Source: UBA668 sp040081465 (GTDB lineage: Bacteria; Actinomycetota; Acidimicrobiia; Acidimicrobiales; Ilumatobacteraceae). Taken from it: a DNA stretch of 20,373 nucleotides. Under the pieces are notes generated by a model, which was not told where the DNA came from, did no database searches, and worked only from the letters and a program-made list of their open reading frames with translations. The position numbers were made by a program, and so were the translations under genes. The stretch spans positions 1 through 20,373 of the forward strand of contig JBEBGL010000028.1 in the NCBI GenBank assembly GCA_040081465.1, written 5' to 3'. Within the stretch, counting starts at the first letter, position 1, and every line of letters begins with the position of its first letter. Positions 1 to 7,168 of the stretch are shown here, piece after piece.

Positions 1-861
1 GCCGACGGCGACTCCGGCATGCAAACCGGTTACGTGAGCAACGGGCACACGATGGGCTTCGAGATGTTCAACCAGATCGATGTCGACGAAATGGCACGCG
101 ACGCCGCTCGCCAAGCGTTGACAAAGTTGAAGGCTCGTCCGGCGCCAAGCGGCGCACTGCCGGTAGTCATCAAGCGGGGCAGTGGTGGCGTGTTGTTCCA
201 CGAGGCCTGTGGCCATGGCTTAGAGGCCGACGCGATCGCCAAGAGCGCGAGCGTCTATCAGGGCAAGCGCGGCGAACTTGTTGCTTCGCCGTTGGTGACA
301 CTGGTTGACGACGGCACGATGACTGGCGAGTGGGGTGCGATTGCGTTCGACGACGAGGGACATGCCAGCCAGTACAACGTGTTGATCGAGAACGGTGTGC
401 TCACCGACTACATGTGGGACTACCTGCGGGCGCGCAACGAGGGTCGGGTGCCAAGTGGCAACGGTCGTCGCCAGAGCTACCAGCACATTCCGATGGTGCG
501 CATGACCAATACCTACGTGCTCAACGGCAACGAAGACCCCGACGACATCGTGCGTGCGACGGACTACGGCGTGTATGTGGCGCAGCTCGGTGGCGGCAGC
601 GTCAACCCAGCGTCAGGCGACTTCGTGTTTGGCATGACCGAGGCGTATCTCATTGAGAACGGCGAGATCACCGAGCCGCTGCGTGAGGGCAACCTGATGG
701 GCAACGGTCCACAGGTGCTTAACGACATCGATTTGCTCGGCAACGACTTTGCGATGGGCATGCCCGGAACGTGTGGCAAAGATGGCCAGGGCGTTCCGGT
801 GGGTGATGGCCAGCCGACGCTGCGCGTGAAGTCGCTGACTATCGGTGGAACTGCCGCGTGA
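1..861 (+). CDS. tldD: Metalloprotease TldD, 3' part
   Basis: The reading frame is open from the first base of the window, so the N-terminal part of the gene (roughly 180-200 residues by family length) lies upstream. The visible 286 codons contain the zinc-protease motif HEACGH at 199-216 (HExxxH), the defining active site of TldD, followed by the long beta-rich C-terminal domain and a conserved tail around TCGKDGQGVPVG. In the known family, TldD forms a heterodimeric protease with TldE that cuts unfolded peptides and matures some peptide antibiotics such as microcin B17. The stop TGA overlaps the GTG start of the next gene (GTGA at 858-861), which fits co-translation of the two subunits. No precursor peptide gene is visible nearby, so the substrate here is unknown. 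The family call is secure. Confidence 0.95.
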   Translation, partial: ADGDSGMQTGYVSNGHTMGFEMFNQIDVDEMARDAARQALTKLKARPAPSGALPVVIKRGSGGVLFHEACGHGLEADAIAKSASVYQGKRGELVASPLVTLVDDGTMTGEWGAIAFDDEGHASQYNVLIENGVLTDYMWDYLRARNEGRVPSGNGRRQSYQHIPMVRMTNTYVLNGNEDPDDIVRATDYGVYVAQLGGGSVNPASGDFVFGMTEAYLIENGEITEPLREGNLMGNGPQVLNDIDLLGNDFAMGMPGTCGKDGQGVPVGDGQPTLRVKSLTIGGTAA

Positions 862-2216
862 GCGTCGCGGTGACGAGTCAAGACTTGTTGGCGCTGGCCG
901 ATCGTGTCGTCGCGCAAGCGAAACCGGGCGAGCAGGTGGAAGCGTTCGTCAGTCGCGATGTCGAGACTGATGTTCGTGTTTACGAAGGCGAAGTCGAGCA
1001 CTTCGTTAGCGCGCAGAGCGAGGGCATTGGCATTCGCGTAATTCGCGACGGCCGCACCGGCTTCGCCTATGCCGGCACGCTCGATCCTTCGGCGATCGCA
1101 GATGTGCTTGCCGACGCGCGCGACAACCTCACTTTCGGCACGCCCGACGAGTGGGCGGGCCTCGCCGAACCCGATGGCGTCGACGTCGTCGCGCAGGAGT
1201 TGTGGAACGAGACCCTCGCCAACTTCCCCACTGACCGCAAGATCGAGTTCGCCAAAGAGTTGGAACGCCAAACGTTGGCCGTCGATCCGCGCGTGCGTAC
1301 CGACGAGTCGAACTACGCCGACGTTGCGATGGAGATGGCGGTGGCGACGACGACGGGTATCCGCCGTAGCGGTCGCGAGAATGGGTGCTACGTCTCGGTC
1401 AGCACGTTGGCCACCGAAGGGCAGGAGACACAGAGCGGTTTTGGGTTCAGTGTCGGTCGTTCCCCAGACGAGTTCGACATCGCCAAGGCTGCGCGCGAAG
1501 CATCCGATCGCGCCACTCGCTTGTTGGGGGCAACGCAACCCGCCAGTCGACGCGTCACGGTTGTTTTCGATCCGTACGTGACGGCGATGTTCCTCGGCGT
1601 CATCTCCAGCACGCTTAACGGCGAGGCGGTGGCGAAGGGACGAAGCCTGTTCAAGGATCGCATGGGCGATCAAGTCGCCAATCCGATCGTCACGCTGATC
1701 GACGATCCGACCAACCCGCTCGCGTACACCGCAACCGATCTCGACGGCGAAGGTCTGGCCGCGCGACGCAACTCGCTAATCGATGCCGGCGTGTTGAAAG
1801 CGTTCGTGCACAACAGCTACAGCGCTCGCCGTGCCGCAACCCGCAGCACCGGCAATGCGGTGCGCGGCGGATTCAAAGGAACGCCCGGTGTTGGCTGCCT
1901 CGCACTGCAATTGAAGCCCGGCAATCGTGATCAGGCCGCGATGATCGCCGACATCGATGACGGCGTGCTGGTGCAGTCGGTGCAGGGTTTGCACAGCGGC
2001 GTCAATCCGATCAGTGGCGACTTCTCAGTTGGTGCATCGGGTCTGACGATCACGAACGGAACGGTCGGCGCCCCGATCCGCGAGTTCACAATCGCTTCGA
2101 CATTGCAGCGCATGTTGCTAGACGTGTCAGAGATCGGCAACGACGTCGACTGGCTACCAATGAGCGCAGCGGGTGTAACAATCGCAATCCGAGACGTAAC
2201 CCTCTCAGGCGCCTAG
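858..2216 (+). CDS. tldE: TldE/PmbA, non-catalytic partner of TldD
   Basis: The 452-residue product has the length and organisation of PmbA/TldE. It has an N-terminal domain with features such as EGEVEHFVSAQSEGIGIRVI, and a C-terminal domain containing the conserved stretch LDGEGLAARRNSLIDAG and the glycine-rich NAVRGGF segment. It lacks the HExxxH motif of TldD, as expected for the non-catalytic subunit. Translation starts at GTG 858, four bases before the end of tldD, and no other start in the region fits better. The gene is followed, after only 19 bp, by the convergent S51-type gene. In the known family TldD and TldE assemble into a cytosolic heterodimer whose cavity encloses the zinc site. 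Family call secure; physiological target not inferable here. Confidence 0.94.
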   Translation: MSVAVTSQDLLALADRVVAQAKPGEQVEAFVSRDVETDVRVYEGEVEHFVSAQSEGIGIRVIRDGRTGFAYAGTLDPSAIADVLADARDNLTFGTPDEWAGLAEPDGVDVVAQELWNETLANFPTDRKIEFAKELERQTLAVDPRVRTDESNYADVAMEMAVATTTGIRRSGRENGCYVSVSTLATEGQETQSGFGFSVGRSPDEFDIAKAAREASDRATRLLGATQPASRRVTVVFDPYVTAMFLGVISSTLNGEAVAKGRSLFKDRMGDQVANPIVTLIDDPTNPLAYTATDLDGEGLAARRNSLIDAGVLKAFVHNSYSARRAATRSTGNAVRGGFKGTPGVGCLALQLKPGNRDQAAMIADIDDGVLVQSVQGLHSGVNPISGDFSVGASGLTITNGTVGAPIREFTIASTLQRMLLDVSEIGNDVDWLPMSAAGVTIAIRDVTLSGA

Positions 2217-2235
2217 CTGGACGACTGCTTCCGCG

Positions 2236-2910
2236 CTATGTGTTGAAGCGGTGCCACTGGCCTTCCGACACGACGTCGACGACTCCGTCGACAACGCGGA
2301 TAGCGGTCTCGTCGTCGATCGCGTACGCGGGGCAGTCGAGGCCGGCAGCCCACGCCTTCGCGTGAGCCAGCGTGTTCTCAGGTAACTGCTCGTGGTCGAG
2401 GTGCGGGAAGATCGAGAAGTCGACCAAGCCGAGCGCGCAGTCGTCACCGGCTGGCGACTTCCACCCGACGAACTCGTTGCCTATGCGCGGAGTCATCACC
2501 ATGCTCCCGCCACTCATGCCGATCCACACGGTGTCTTCGAGCGACGGCAGTAGATCGGTCAGCCCGCACTCGCGCATCCAGTGACACAGGTAAAGGGCAT
2601 CGCCGCCCGACGCGAGCAGCACCTCGGCCTCGCGCACGAGCGGCACCCAGCGCTCGGCGTCGATGCTGGGTAAAGCGGTCAGCTCGATCAAACCCACCGA
2701 CTTCCACCCGAGTTCGACCATCGGCTGTTCGGAGCGCCCAGCAACGAACTCCCACACGTTCGTTCCCGGACCGGCATGCGGGTGGCCGTACATCGCGGTC
2801 GGTATGCACAACGCGGTGCAATCCTCGATCGGTCGGCCGAGAAGATCAAGCAACGCGGCGTGGATCGTCGCATTCCTCACACCCGCCGAAGTCAGCAGCA
2901 TTCGTCGCAT
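2236..2910 (-). CDS. S51-family peptidase / class I glutamine-amidotransferase-like protein
   Basis: The 224-residue protein resembles peptidase E and cyanophycinase-like proteins (family S51). The markers are SGGDALYL (residues 101-108), which matches the GGN/D-type loop of the family; the nucleophile elbow WIGMSGGSM with the likely serine S133; and the downstream PHLDH with likely H170. The usual elbow is GxSAGA, and here the residue after the serine is Gly instead of Ala. It probably hydrolyses small peptides or a related amide in the cytosol, but substrate cannot be told. It starts at ATG 2910, 11 bp after the stop of the cupin gene on the same strand, so the two are probably one operon. 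The end converges on tldE with a 19-bp gap. Confidence 0.78.
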   Translation of the reverse strand: MRRMLLTSAGVRNATIHAALLDLLGRPIEDCTALCIPTAMYGHPHAGPGTNVWEFVAGRSEQPMVELGWKSVGLIELTALPSIDAERWVPLVREAEVLLASGGDALYLCHWMRECGLTDLLPSLEDTVWIGMSGGSMVMTPRIGNEFVGWKSPAGDDCALGLVDFSIFPHLDHEQLPENTLAHAKAWAAGLDCPAYAIDDETAIRVVDGVVDVVSEGQWHRFNT

Positions 2911-2921
2911 TCTGGGTTGGC

Positions 2922-3284
2922 TCAGTTCGACAGTGCCGCCGGGCGTTGCACTGGATCCTTGTTAAGTGGTTTCGTCCAGTCTTCGTACTTGAGGCTTGTG
3001 CCGACGACGACCCGAGTGTTCGTTCCCGCAAGGCTGCGATGCAGCCATCCGGCGGGCGCTTTCGCCCGACAACCTGGCTGCAACTGAGTCACCTTGCCGC
3101 TTTCGTCCGCGAACGATCCGGTGCCGGAAATCACCCAAGCAACTGACTCGAACTCGTGCCAGTGGAGTGTCTCGTCCTTCTCATGGACGTCATCGAACGC
3201 GAATCCATGAAACCCCATAGCCGCGACCTGCGCAAGCGCATCCTGTTCAGTGATCGGCTCGCCCGTCGTGAACTCGTATTCCAT
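2922..3284 (-). CDS. Single-domain cupin protein
   Basis: A 120-residue small beta-barrel protein. Cupin motif 1 is visible as HWHEFESVAWVISGTG, with metal-ligand candidates H41, H43 and E46 in the numbering from this start. Motif 2 is visible as PAGWLHR. Proteins of this kind bind a divalent metal and act as small oxygenases, isomerases or sensors; the sequence does not say which. Two ATG codons compete for the start, at 3293 and 3284. I prefer 3284 because the purine stretch AAGGG (3294-3298) then sits 9 nt upstream, whereas it would directly abut the 3293 ATG. The gene precedes the S51-family gene by 11 bp on the same strand and is divergent from the toxin-antitoxin operon. Confidence 0.75.
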   Translation of the reverse strand: MEYEFTTGEPITEQDALAQVAAMGFHGFAFDDVHEKDETLHWHEFESVAWVISGTGSFADESGKVTQLQPGCRAKAPAGWLHRSLAGTNTRVVVGTSLKYEDWTKPLNKDPVQRPAALSN

Positions 3285-3352
3285 GGTGTCCATCCCTTGT
3301 CCGGTTCGTGATCATCGTCGCACAAGTCTGGTAGCTATCCGATCGCTCCGAC

Positions 3353-3369
3353 GGTATCAAACTGATACC
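3353..3369. promoter_or_regulatory. Perfect inverted repeat, probable toxin-antitoxin operator
   Basis: GGTATCA-AAC-TGATACC is a perfect 7-bp inverted repeat with a 3-bp spacer, ending 8 bp before the antitoxin start codon. Its right arm overlaps the -10-like hexamer TACCAT (3366-3371). A dimeric ribbon-helix-helix protein binding here would block transcription, so autoregulation by the antitoxin is the obvious reading. The repeat is seen; the role is inferred. Confidence 0.7.
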
Positions 3370-3371
3370 AT
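3366..3371 (+). promoter_or_regulatory. -10-like hexamer TACCAT for leaderless antitoxin mRNA
   Basis: TACCAT fits TANNNT and lies 6 nt before the ATG at 3378, so transcription would begin at or next to the start codon. No Shine-Dalgarno sequence precedes the gene. The same arrangement recurs at other genes in this window. Confidence 0.55.
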
Positions 3372-3377
3372 GGCGTT

Positions 3378-3581
3378 ATGGCCATGACACTTCGCCTTAC
3401 CGACACCGAGCAAGAGGCACTCCGCGAGCGCGCCGAAGCCGAGGGGATCTCGATGCAAGATGCCGCCCGGCGAGCCGTGCGAGAGTTCGTCACCCGGGGG
3501 CAGCACCGCGATCGCGTTGGTGACGCGGCAGCGCTAATCATGGACAAGCACGCCGACGCGCTGCGACGCCTTGGCGAGTGA
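3378..3581 (+). CDS. Ribbon-helix-helix (CopG-like) antitoxin of Doc-type toxin
   Basis: The product is 67 residues. Residues 2-8 (AMTLRLT) form a short strand and are followed by two predicted helices, the usual ribbon-helix-helix DNA-binding fold. The charged C-terminal third, with HADALRRLGE at the end, is the expected toxin-neutralising segment. The stop codon overlaps the GTG of the next gene (GTGA at 3578-3581), so the toxin is translationally coupled. The operator-like inverted repeat immediately upstream supports autoregulation. A second ATG at 3384 is possible, but the 3378 ATG has the better spacing from the TACCAT hexamer. Fold assignment rests on pattern and on the toxin partner, not on strong sequence identity. 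Confidence 0.78.
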   Translation: MAMTLRLTDTEQEALRERAEAEGISMQDAARRAVREFVTRGQHRDRVGDAAALIMDKHADALRRLGE

Positions 3582-3976
3582 GCGACCCGACCGAGTACCT
3601 CGAACTCGACGACCTCGTCGATTTGGTCCGCACTCTTCTCGGTGATCCGCCACCGATACGCGACATCGGCCTTCTCGGCTCCGCCGCCGCACGACCTCAA
3701 ACCACCGCATTCGGTGAGGACGCGTACCCCGACCTGATCACCAAGGCCGCTGCGCTCTTGCAGTCGATCGTGAACAATCACGCGCTCGTCGACGGCAACA
3801 AGCGACTCGGATGGCTTGCCACCGCCGTCTTCCTGGAACTCAACGGCGTCAAAGCCTCACGAGTCGCAAACGACGACCTCTACGAACTCGTCATCTGGGT
3901 GGCGTCGACCAACCCTGCCTTCGCCGAGATCACGGCGCGTCTTCGAGCATTGGTGCGTCCCCGCAAGGGCCGATAG
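3578..3976 (+). CDS. doc: Doc/Fic-family toxin (death-on-curing)
   Basis: The 132-residue protein carries the Doc version of the Fic motif, HALVDGNKR at residues 68-76 (H68, D72, N74, K75, R76), preceded by the typical NH and by the N-terminal signature RDIGLLGSAAARP. The lysine in place of the second glycine of Fic (HxFx(D/E)GNGR) is what distinguishes Doc, whose known activity is phosphorylation of EF-Tu rather than AMP transfer. All residues of the motif are present, so it looks catalytically intact. The size matches Doc (about 125-135 residues). It starts with GTG, overlapping the antitoxin stop. No mobile element flanks the pair in the window. Confidence 0.9.
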   Translation: MSDPTEYLELDDLVDLVRTLLGDPPPIRDIGLLGSAAARPQTTAFGEDAYPDLITKAAALLQSIVNNHALVDGNKRLGWLATAVFLELNGVKASRVANDDLYELVIWVASTNPAFAEITARLRALVRPRKGR

Positions 3977-4035
3977 CCACTGCGTTGGCTCGCGAAACCG
4001 ATTTGGCGGACTGCTGATGGAAGGATCGCGGGTTG

Positions 4036-4593
4036 GTGAGCGTCAAACCTGTTATCGAACAACAAGACGTTTCTTCATCTGTGCTGCATCAGCCGTCAGT
4101 GGGCCTCGCGAATGCCGTTGAGTTTGAAGCGTTCTTACGCGTCCACGATCGCGCCGTGCGCAGTATGGCGTGTCGCCTGGTTGGCGACGATGTGGACGAC
4201 GTGTTGCAGGTGGCGTATCTCAAGGCGTTTGAGCAGCGAGGATCCTTTCGCGGCGAGGCCTCACCGCGCACATGGCTCTACACGATCGCGTACCGAACTG
4301 CGCTCGACCATCTGAGGTCTCGGCGTCGTCGTGTTGCTGGTGCGCATCGCGCAGCAACATTGACGGTTGTCGCCGATCGTGCCGAGGCGGTGGCGGATCG
4401 CATGGCAGTGACCACTGCACTCGCAAGCCTGCCAGTTGATCAGCGCGTCATTCTGCTGCTGATTGACGGACAAGACATGTCTTACGACGACGCGGCGATA
4501 GTCCTCGGGATAGCGAACGGCACGATCGCATCGCGACTTCACCGAGCTCGGACAGCGATACGAACAGCACTAGAAGGGAACGAAGAACAATGA
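4036..4593 (+). CDS. ECF-type RNA polymerase sigma factor
   Basis: The protein has the two-domain layout of extracytoplasmic-function sigma factors. A sigma-2 region (VGDDVDDVLQVAYLKAFEQ, then FRGEASPRTWLYTIAYRTALDHLR) is joined by a short linker to a sigma-4 helix-turn-helix (ALASLPVDQRVILLLIDGQD, then the DNA-recognition part GTIASRLHRARTAIR). There is no sigma-1 or sigma-3 domain. The start is either TTG 4033 or GTG 4036. A Shine-Dalgarno-like GGAAGGA at 4019-4025 lies 7 nt before the first and 10 nt before the second. The stop overlaps the next gene's ATG (ATGA at 4590-4593), the standard arrangement for a sigma factor and its regulator. I could not convincingly find an autoregulatory promoter upstream. 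Confidence 0.93.
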   Translation: MSVKPVIEQQDVSSSVLHQPSVGLANAVEFEAFLRVHDRAVRSMACRLVGDDVDDVLQVAYLKAFEQRGSFRGEASPRTWLYTIAYRTALDHLRSRRRRVAGAHRAATLTVVADRAEAVADRMAVTTALASLPVDQRVILLLIDGQDMSYDDAAIVLGIANGTIASRLHRARTAIRTALEGNEEQ

Positions 4594-5810
4594 CTTGGAC
4601 ACAAGAACGAATTGCATCGGCGCTGAGCGATCTCGACGCGCCGAAAGTCGATGAAGCGTTCTGGAATCGTGTGCGTGCGGACCTTCTTCGCGAGTCGGAC
4701 GGCGACGAAGTCAGAGTCGTGATGTCGCCGTCGGATCGACCAATGGCAACGGTGCACGCCTTGGTTCGCTCGCCGTGGCGCGTCCGCTGGTACGTCGCGG
4801 CGAGTGCTGTTCTAGCGGTGCTGATCGCCGGTCTCTACGCAGTCGGCCGAAGCGCCGATCCATCACCTGCTGCCAGCCCGAGACCTGCCGACGTCGTGTT
4901 GACCGACCTGCTCTCGCTGTCGCTCGATGATCTACCTCGCACTGGCGAACCGGCAGTCTCGGAGTCTGACTACGTTGTGCCCGACCTTGCGGAGCTACCC
5001 GACGGGTGGACGGCCACGTTGGATTCGGCATTCGGCATCATGCAGCCACCCGGCCGGTACGTCTCGTACTACTCACTCGTCAGTCCGACAGGAATCTCGT
5101 ACTCGGTGAACGTGACCGCTGGTCTGCCTCCTATGCCGGAGAGCGGTGAGACGGTAGATATCAACGGCCACTCGGGCTGGCAGGAAAACAACCATGTGTG
5201 GTGGGAACAGGAACCGGATGTTCTCGTGGCTGTGACTCGTGAACGAACTGTCGCACCCGACGAGACGGAACTCACGCTTGCCGCTCGCAGTCTTAGCTTT
5301 GCATCGGTGACGGAGTTACCGATCGTCGCCATCGATCCCAACGCAGTTCCGCCTACCAAGGTCGCACAATTCGCGGGCACGCTGAACGGCATTCGATACG
5401 CGGTCCAGGCACGCACAGGGCCGCTCCGCGGAATCTGGGTCTACGCGGGTGATCAGGCTGGTGCCGGTGTCGCAGAGGACCGGCTGAGCCAACCGACCGA
5501 CGATCCTCAAACCGCGGGCAGCGTGAACATTGCAGGCGTGGCCGGATACGGAGTCATCGTGTTCGGCTACACCGAACCGGCGACAGCGGGACTGCGCGCC
5601 AACCTTGCCGACGGCAGCACAATTCAAGTTCCAGTTCTGCGCAACCCCGGCGAGACGTACTTCGCACTACCGATTCCGCTTGGAGTGGAAGTAGTAACCC
5701 TCGACTTCCTCGATGTCGATGGCGGCACGCTCCGTACAGCGACGATGCCAACCGACCTTCCGGCGTACTTCGGTCACTGTTGCGCGAGCGCCGAGTGGAC
5801 GACCTCCTAG
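4590..5810 (+). CDS. Single-span membrane protein, probable anti-sigma factor
   Basis: A 406-residue protein of three parts. The N-terminal cytoplasmic segment is short (residues 1-65). One hydrophobic helix spans about residues 66-86. A long extracytoplasmic region of about 320 residues follows, beginning with a Pro/Ala/Ser-rich linker. Position next to, and overlapping, an ECF sigma gene is the main reason to call it an anti-sigma factor. The zinc-binding HxxxCxxC motif of common ZAS-type anti-sigma factors is absent, so the sigma-binding mode would have to differ. The outer region ends with a Cys-Cys pair in GHCCASAEW, three codons from which the residues WTTS close the protein. I do not recognise a named sensor domain. 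Translation from ATG 4590 is coupled to the sigma gene. Confidence 0.68.
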   Translation: MTWTQERIASALSDLDAPKVDEAFWNRVRADLLRESDGDEVRVVMSPSDRPMATVHALVRSPWRVRWYVAASAVLAVLIAGLYAVGRSADPSPAASPRPADVVLTDLLSLSLDDLPRTGEPAVSESDYVVPDLAELPDGWTATLDSAFGIMQPPGRYVSYYSLVSPTGISYSVNVTAGLPPMPESGETVDINGHSGWQENNHVWWEQEPDVLVAVTRERTVAPDETELTLAARSLSFASVTELPIVAIDPNAVPPTKVAQFAGTLNGIRYAVQARTGPLRGIWVYAGDQAGAGVAEDRLSQPTDDPQTAGSVNIAGVAGYGVIVFGYTEPATAGLRANLADGSTIQVPVLRNPGETYFALPIPLGVEVVTLDFLDVDGGTLRTATMPTDLPAYFGHCCASAEWTTS

Positions 5811-5852
5811 GCAGTCGGGTCTCGGTCAGCCGCGGTACGTCGGAAATGTAGT

Positions 5853-5880
5853 CGTAACTCTGCGGCGGGCCGCCGTAACT
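5853..5880. repeat. Direct repeat CGTAACT, 21 bp apart
   Basis: CGTAACT occurs at 5853-5859 and 5874-5880, exactly 21 bp (two helical turns) apart, in the 77-bp gap before the GNAT gene. The second copy contains most of that gene's -10-like hexamer. Between them is a short GC-rich inverted repeat, CGGCG-GGC-CGCCG (5863-5875). This could be an operator plus the terminator of the sigma operon, or chance. Confidence 0.35.
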
Positions 5881-5881
5881 T
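5876..5881 (+). promoter_or_regulatory. -10-like hexamer TAACTT for GNAT gene
   Basis: TAACTT lies 6 nt upstream of ATG 5888 with no Shine-Dalgarno sequence between, so a leaderless transcript is likely. Confidence 0.5.
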
Positions 5882-5887
5882 CGACAC

Positions 5888-6757
5888 ATGCGAGCGCCGC
5901 GAGAACAGCATCGGGTTGGTCTTGCCTATTTGGCATCAGTGACCGCGCTGTTGCAGCGAGCACGCAGCCTCCATCCGACGAAGGGGCTGTACGAGGCCGC
6001 CGATCTGCAGTGGTGGTGGCGGAACCCGCGCGCAACGGATGACGTGAGTCAACTGTTCTGGTTCGACGACGGCGGTCGTCCGCAGGCAGCCGTGATCGCC
6101 ACGGGATGGAGCGATGGAATTCACTTCGATCCAATCGTGTTGCCCGATGCGACGTCCGACTGGATTGCTCATGTCATCGAGCGCGGACTGGCGCACGCGA
6201 GTGAGTTGGGATTTCAAACCGTCCAAATGGAAGTCGACCGCGCCGATGATGTGCTGCGTGAGGTGCTGCTCGGTCACGGCTTCGCGATTAAGGAAGACGG
6301 CATGGTCGAGTCGTGGCTGGCGTCAGATGCTCGACCAGAGATCAGCCCACTGCATGACGAGTATCGGTTGGCCAGTCGTCGCGACACGATGCAGCGTCCG
6401 CATCACATGATCGAGCGGAACGGGCCCGATGTCGAGCAACGTCTTTTGCAGACGTCGCTCTATCGCCCAGAGCTCGATTTGGTGATTCTCGACCGCGACG
6501 ACAACGTCGCTTCATACGGACTGTTCTGGTACGACCCCGCGACGGCGACAGGTCTCGTCGAACCCATGCGCACCGAGGACGATCACCAACGGCGCGGACT
6601 CGCGCGCCACATACTCACGACTGGAGTCGATCTGCTCGCTACGGCTGGCGCACAACGCATCAAAATCTGCTTTGAACCGGACAACGCCGCATCGAGTGGG
6701 CTGTACCTCAGCGTCGGTTTCGAGCCCGTCAAGCAGACCGACGTATTCGCTCGCTGA
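5888..6757 (+). CDS. Tandem GNAT-family acetyltransferase
   Basis: The 289-residue product appears to hold two GNAT-like halves. The C-terminal half is clear. It has strand VEPMRTEDDHQRRGLARHIL, in which QRRGLA is the acetyl-CoA pyrophosphate-binding Q/RxxGxG/A loop, followed by helix, then the conserved FEPDNAASSGLYLSVGFEP, the NxxAxxLYxxxGF signature. The N-terminal half (to about residue 145) has a similar order of elements ending in LLGHGFAIKEDGM but no convincing QxxGxG/A loop, so it is probably a degenerate domain. Mycothiol synthase (MshD) has the same tandem layout and similar length, but nothing in the sequence fixes this substrate. It starts with ATG 5888 and converges on arr with a 15-bp gap. 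Confidence 0.8.
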   Translation: MRAPREQHRVGLAYLASVTALLQRARSLHPTKGLYEAADLQWWWRNPRATDDVSQLFWFDDGGRPQAAVIATGWSDGIHFDPIVLPDATSDWIAHVIERGLAHASELGFQTVQMEVDRADDVLREVLLGHGFAIKEDGMVESWLASDARPEISPLHDEYRLASRRDTMQRPHHMIERNGPDVEQRLLQTSLYRPELDLVILDRDDNVASYGLFWYDPATATGLVEPMRTEDDHQRRGLARHILTTGVDLLATAGAQRIKICFEPDNAASSGLYLSVGFEPVKQTDVFAR

Positions 6758-6758
6758 C

Positions 6759-6787
6759 GCAATCAGTTGACGTCAATCGTCGATTGC
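6759..6787. terminator. Nested inverted repeats between convergent genes, possible terminator
   Basis: GCAATC (6759-6764) pairs with GATTGC (6782-6787). The interval holds a perfect 10-bp palindrome, TTGACGTCAA (6767-6776). The site covers the gap between the GNAT stop and the arr stop. There is no T-tract, so termination is only a suggestion. Confidence 0.3.
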
Positions 6788-7168
6788 TTCTACGCCTTCT
6801 TGGCGAAGTCGTTCGACGGTGCCCTTCATGGCTTGCAGCACTTCCGGCGCGTGACCTTGCCACTCGGTGATCTCGCCGGTGACACGCAACGGTTGCCGTG
6901 AGCGATACGACTTTGTCGGGTTGCCAGGAAACTTCTTGTCGGTCAGATTGGGATCGTCCTCGAAGGAACCGGTCGGCTCAACGACGTAGATCCTGCCGTC
7001 ACCCTCACCAATAGCCAGTTCCGCTCCCCACACCGCAGCATCAAGCGTCGCTGCGAAGTAAACGTGATTCGCTTTCCGATTGCTGCCGAAATTGGACGTG
7101 TAGCCCGGTTCGATCAGATCACCAGCACGCAGATCGGCGCGCGTGCCGTGGTAGTAGGTCTCGCTCAT
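6773..7168 (-). CDS. arr: Rifamycin ADP-ribosyltransferase (Arr)
   Basis: The 131-residue protein matches the Arr family along its whole length: YYHGTRADLRAGDLIEPGY near the start, ATLDAAVWGAELA, RIYVVEPTG, the very conserved DPNLTDKKFPGNPTKSYRS, and a C-terminal VEAIDD. The expected NAD-binding and catalytic positions are present: H7 in YHGT, Y37 in HVYFAAT, and D71/D72 before PNL. Arr inactivates rifampicin by ADP-ribosylation of a hydroxyl on the ansa chain, using NAD. The start is ATG 7168. It overlaps the stop of the upstream reductase (ATGA, 7168-7165), and AAGG lies about 9 nt upstream. Extending to ATG 7198 would add ten residues unlike the family. The native role in an environmental bacterium may be other than drug resistance. 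Confidence 0.94.
   Translation of the reverse strand: MSETYYHGTRADLRAGDLIEPGYTSNFGSNRKANHVYFAATLDAAVWGAELAIGEGDGRIYVVEPTGSFEDDPNLTDKKFPGNPTKSYRSRQPLRVTGEITEWQGHAPEVLQAMKGTVERLRQEGVEAIDD

Noticed and set aside
564..1673. Long minus-strand open frame (369 codons) across tldD/tldE
   Set aside because: It lies opposite two unmistakable genes, its translation is Arg/His-rich with no family pattern, and GC-rich DNA with strong codon bias often leaves such frames open.
1..2216. Peptide-antibiotic cluster around tldD/tldE
   Set aside because: No precursor peptide, cyclodehydratase or exporter gene is visible on either side; the downstream genes are unrelated and on the opposite strand.
3977..4035. 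ECF-type autoregulatory promoter (GAAACC at about 3993)
   Set aside because: A GAAACC is present, but no matching -10 element at the usual 16-17 bp spacing could be found.
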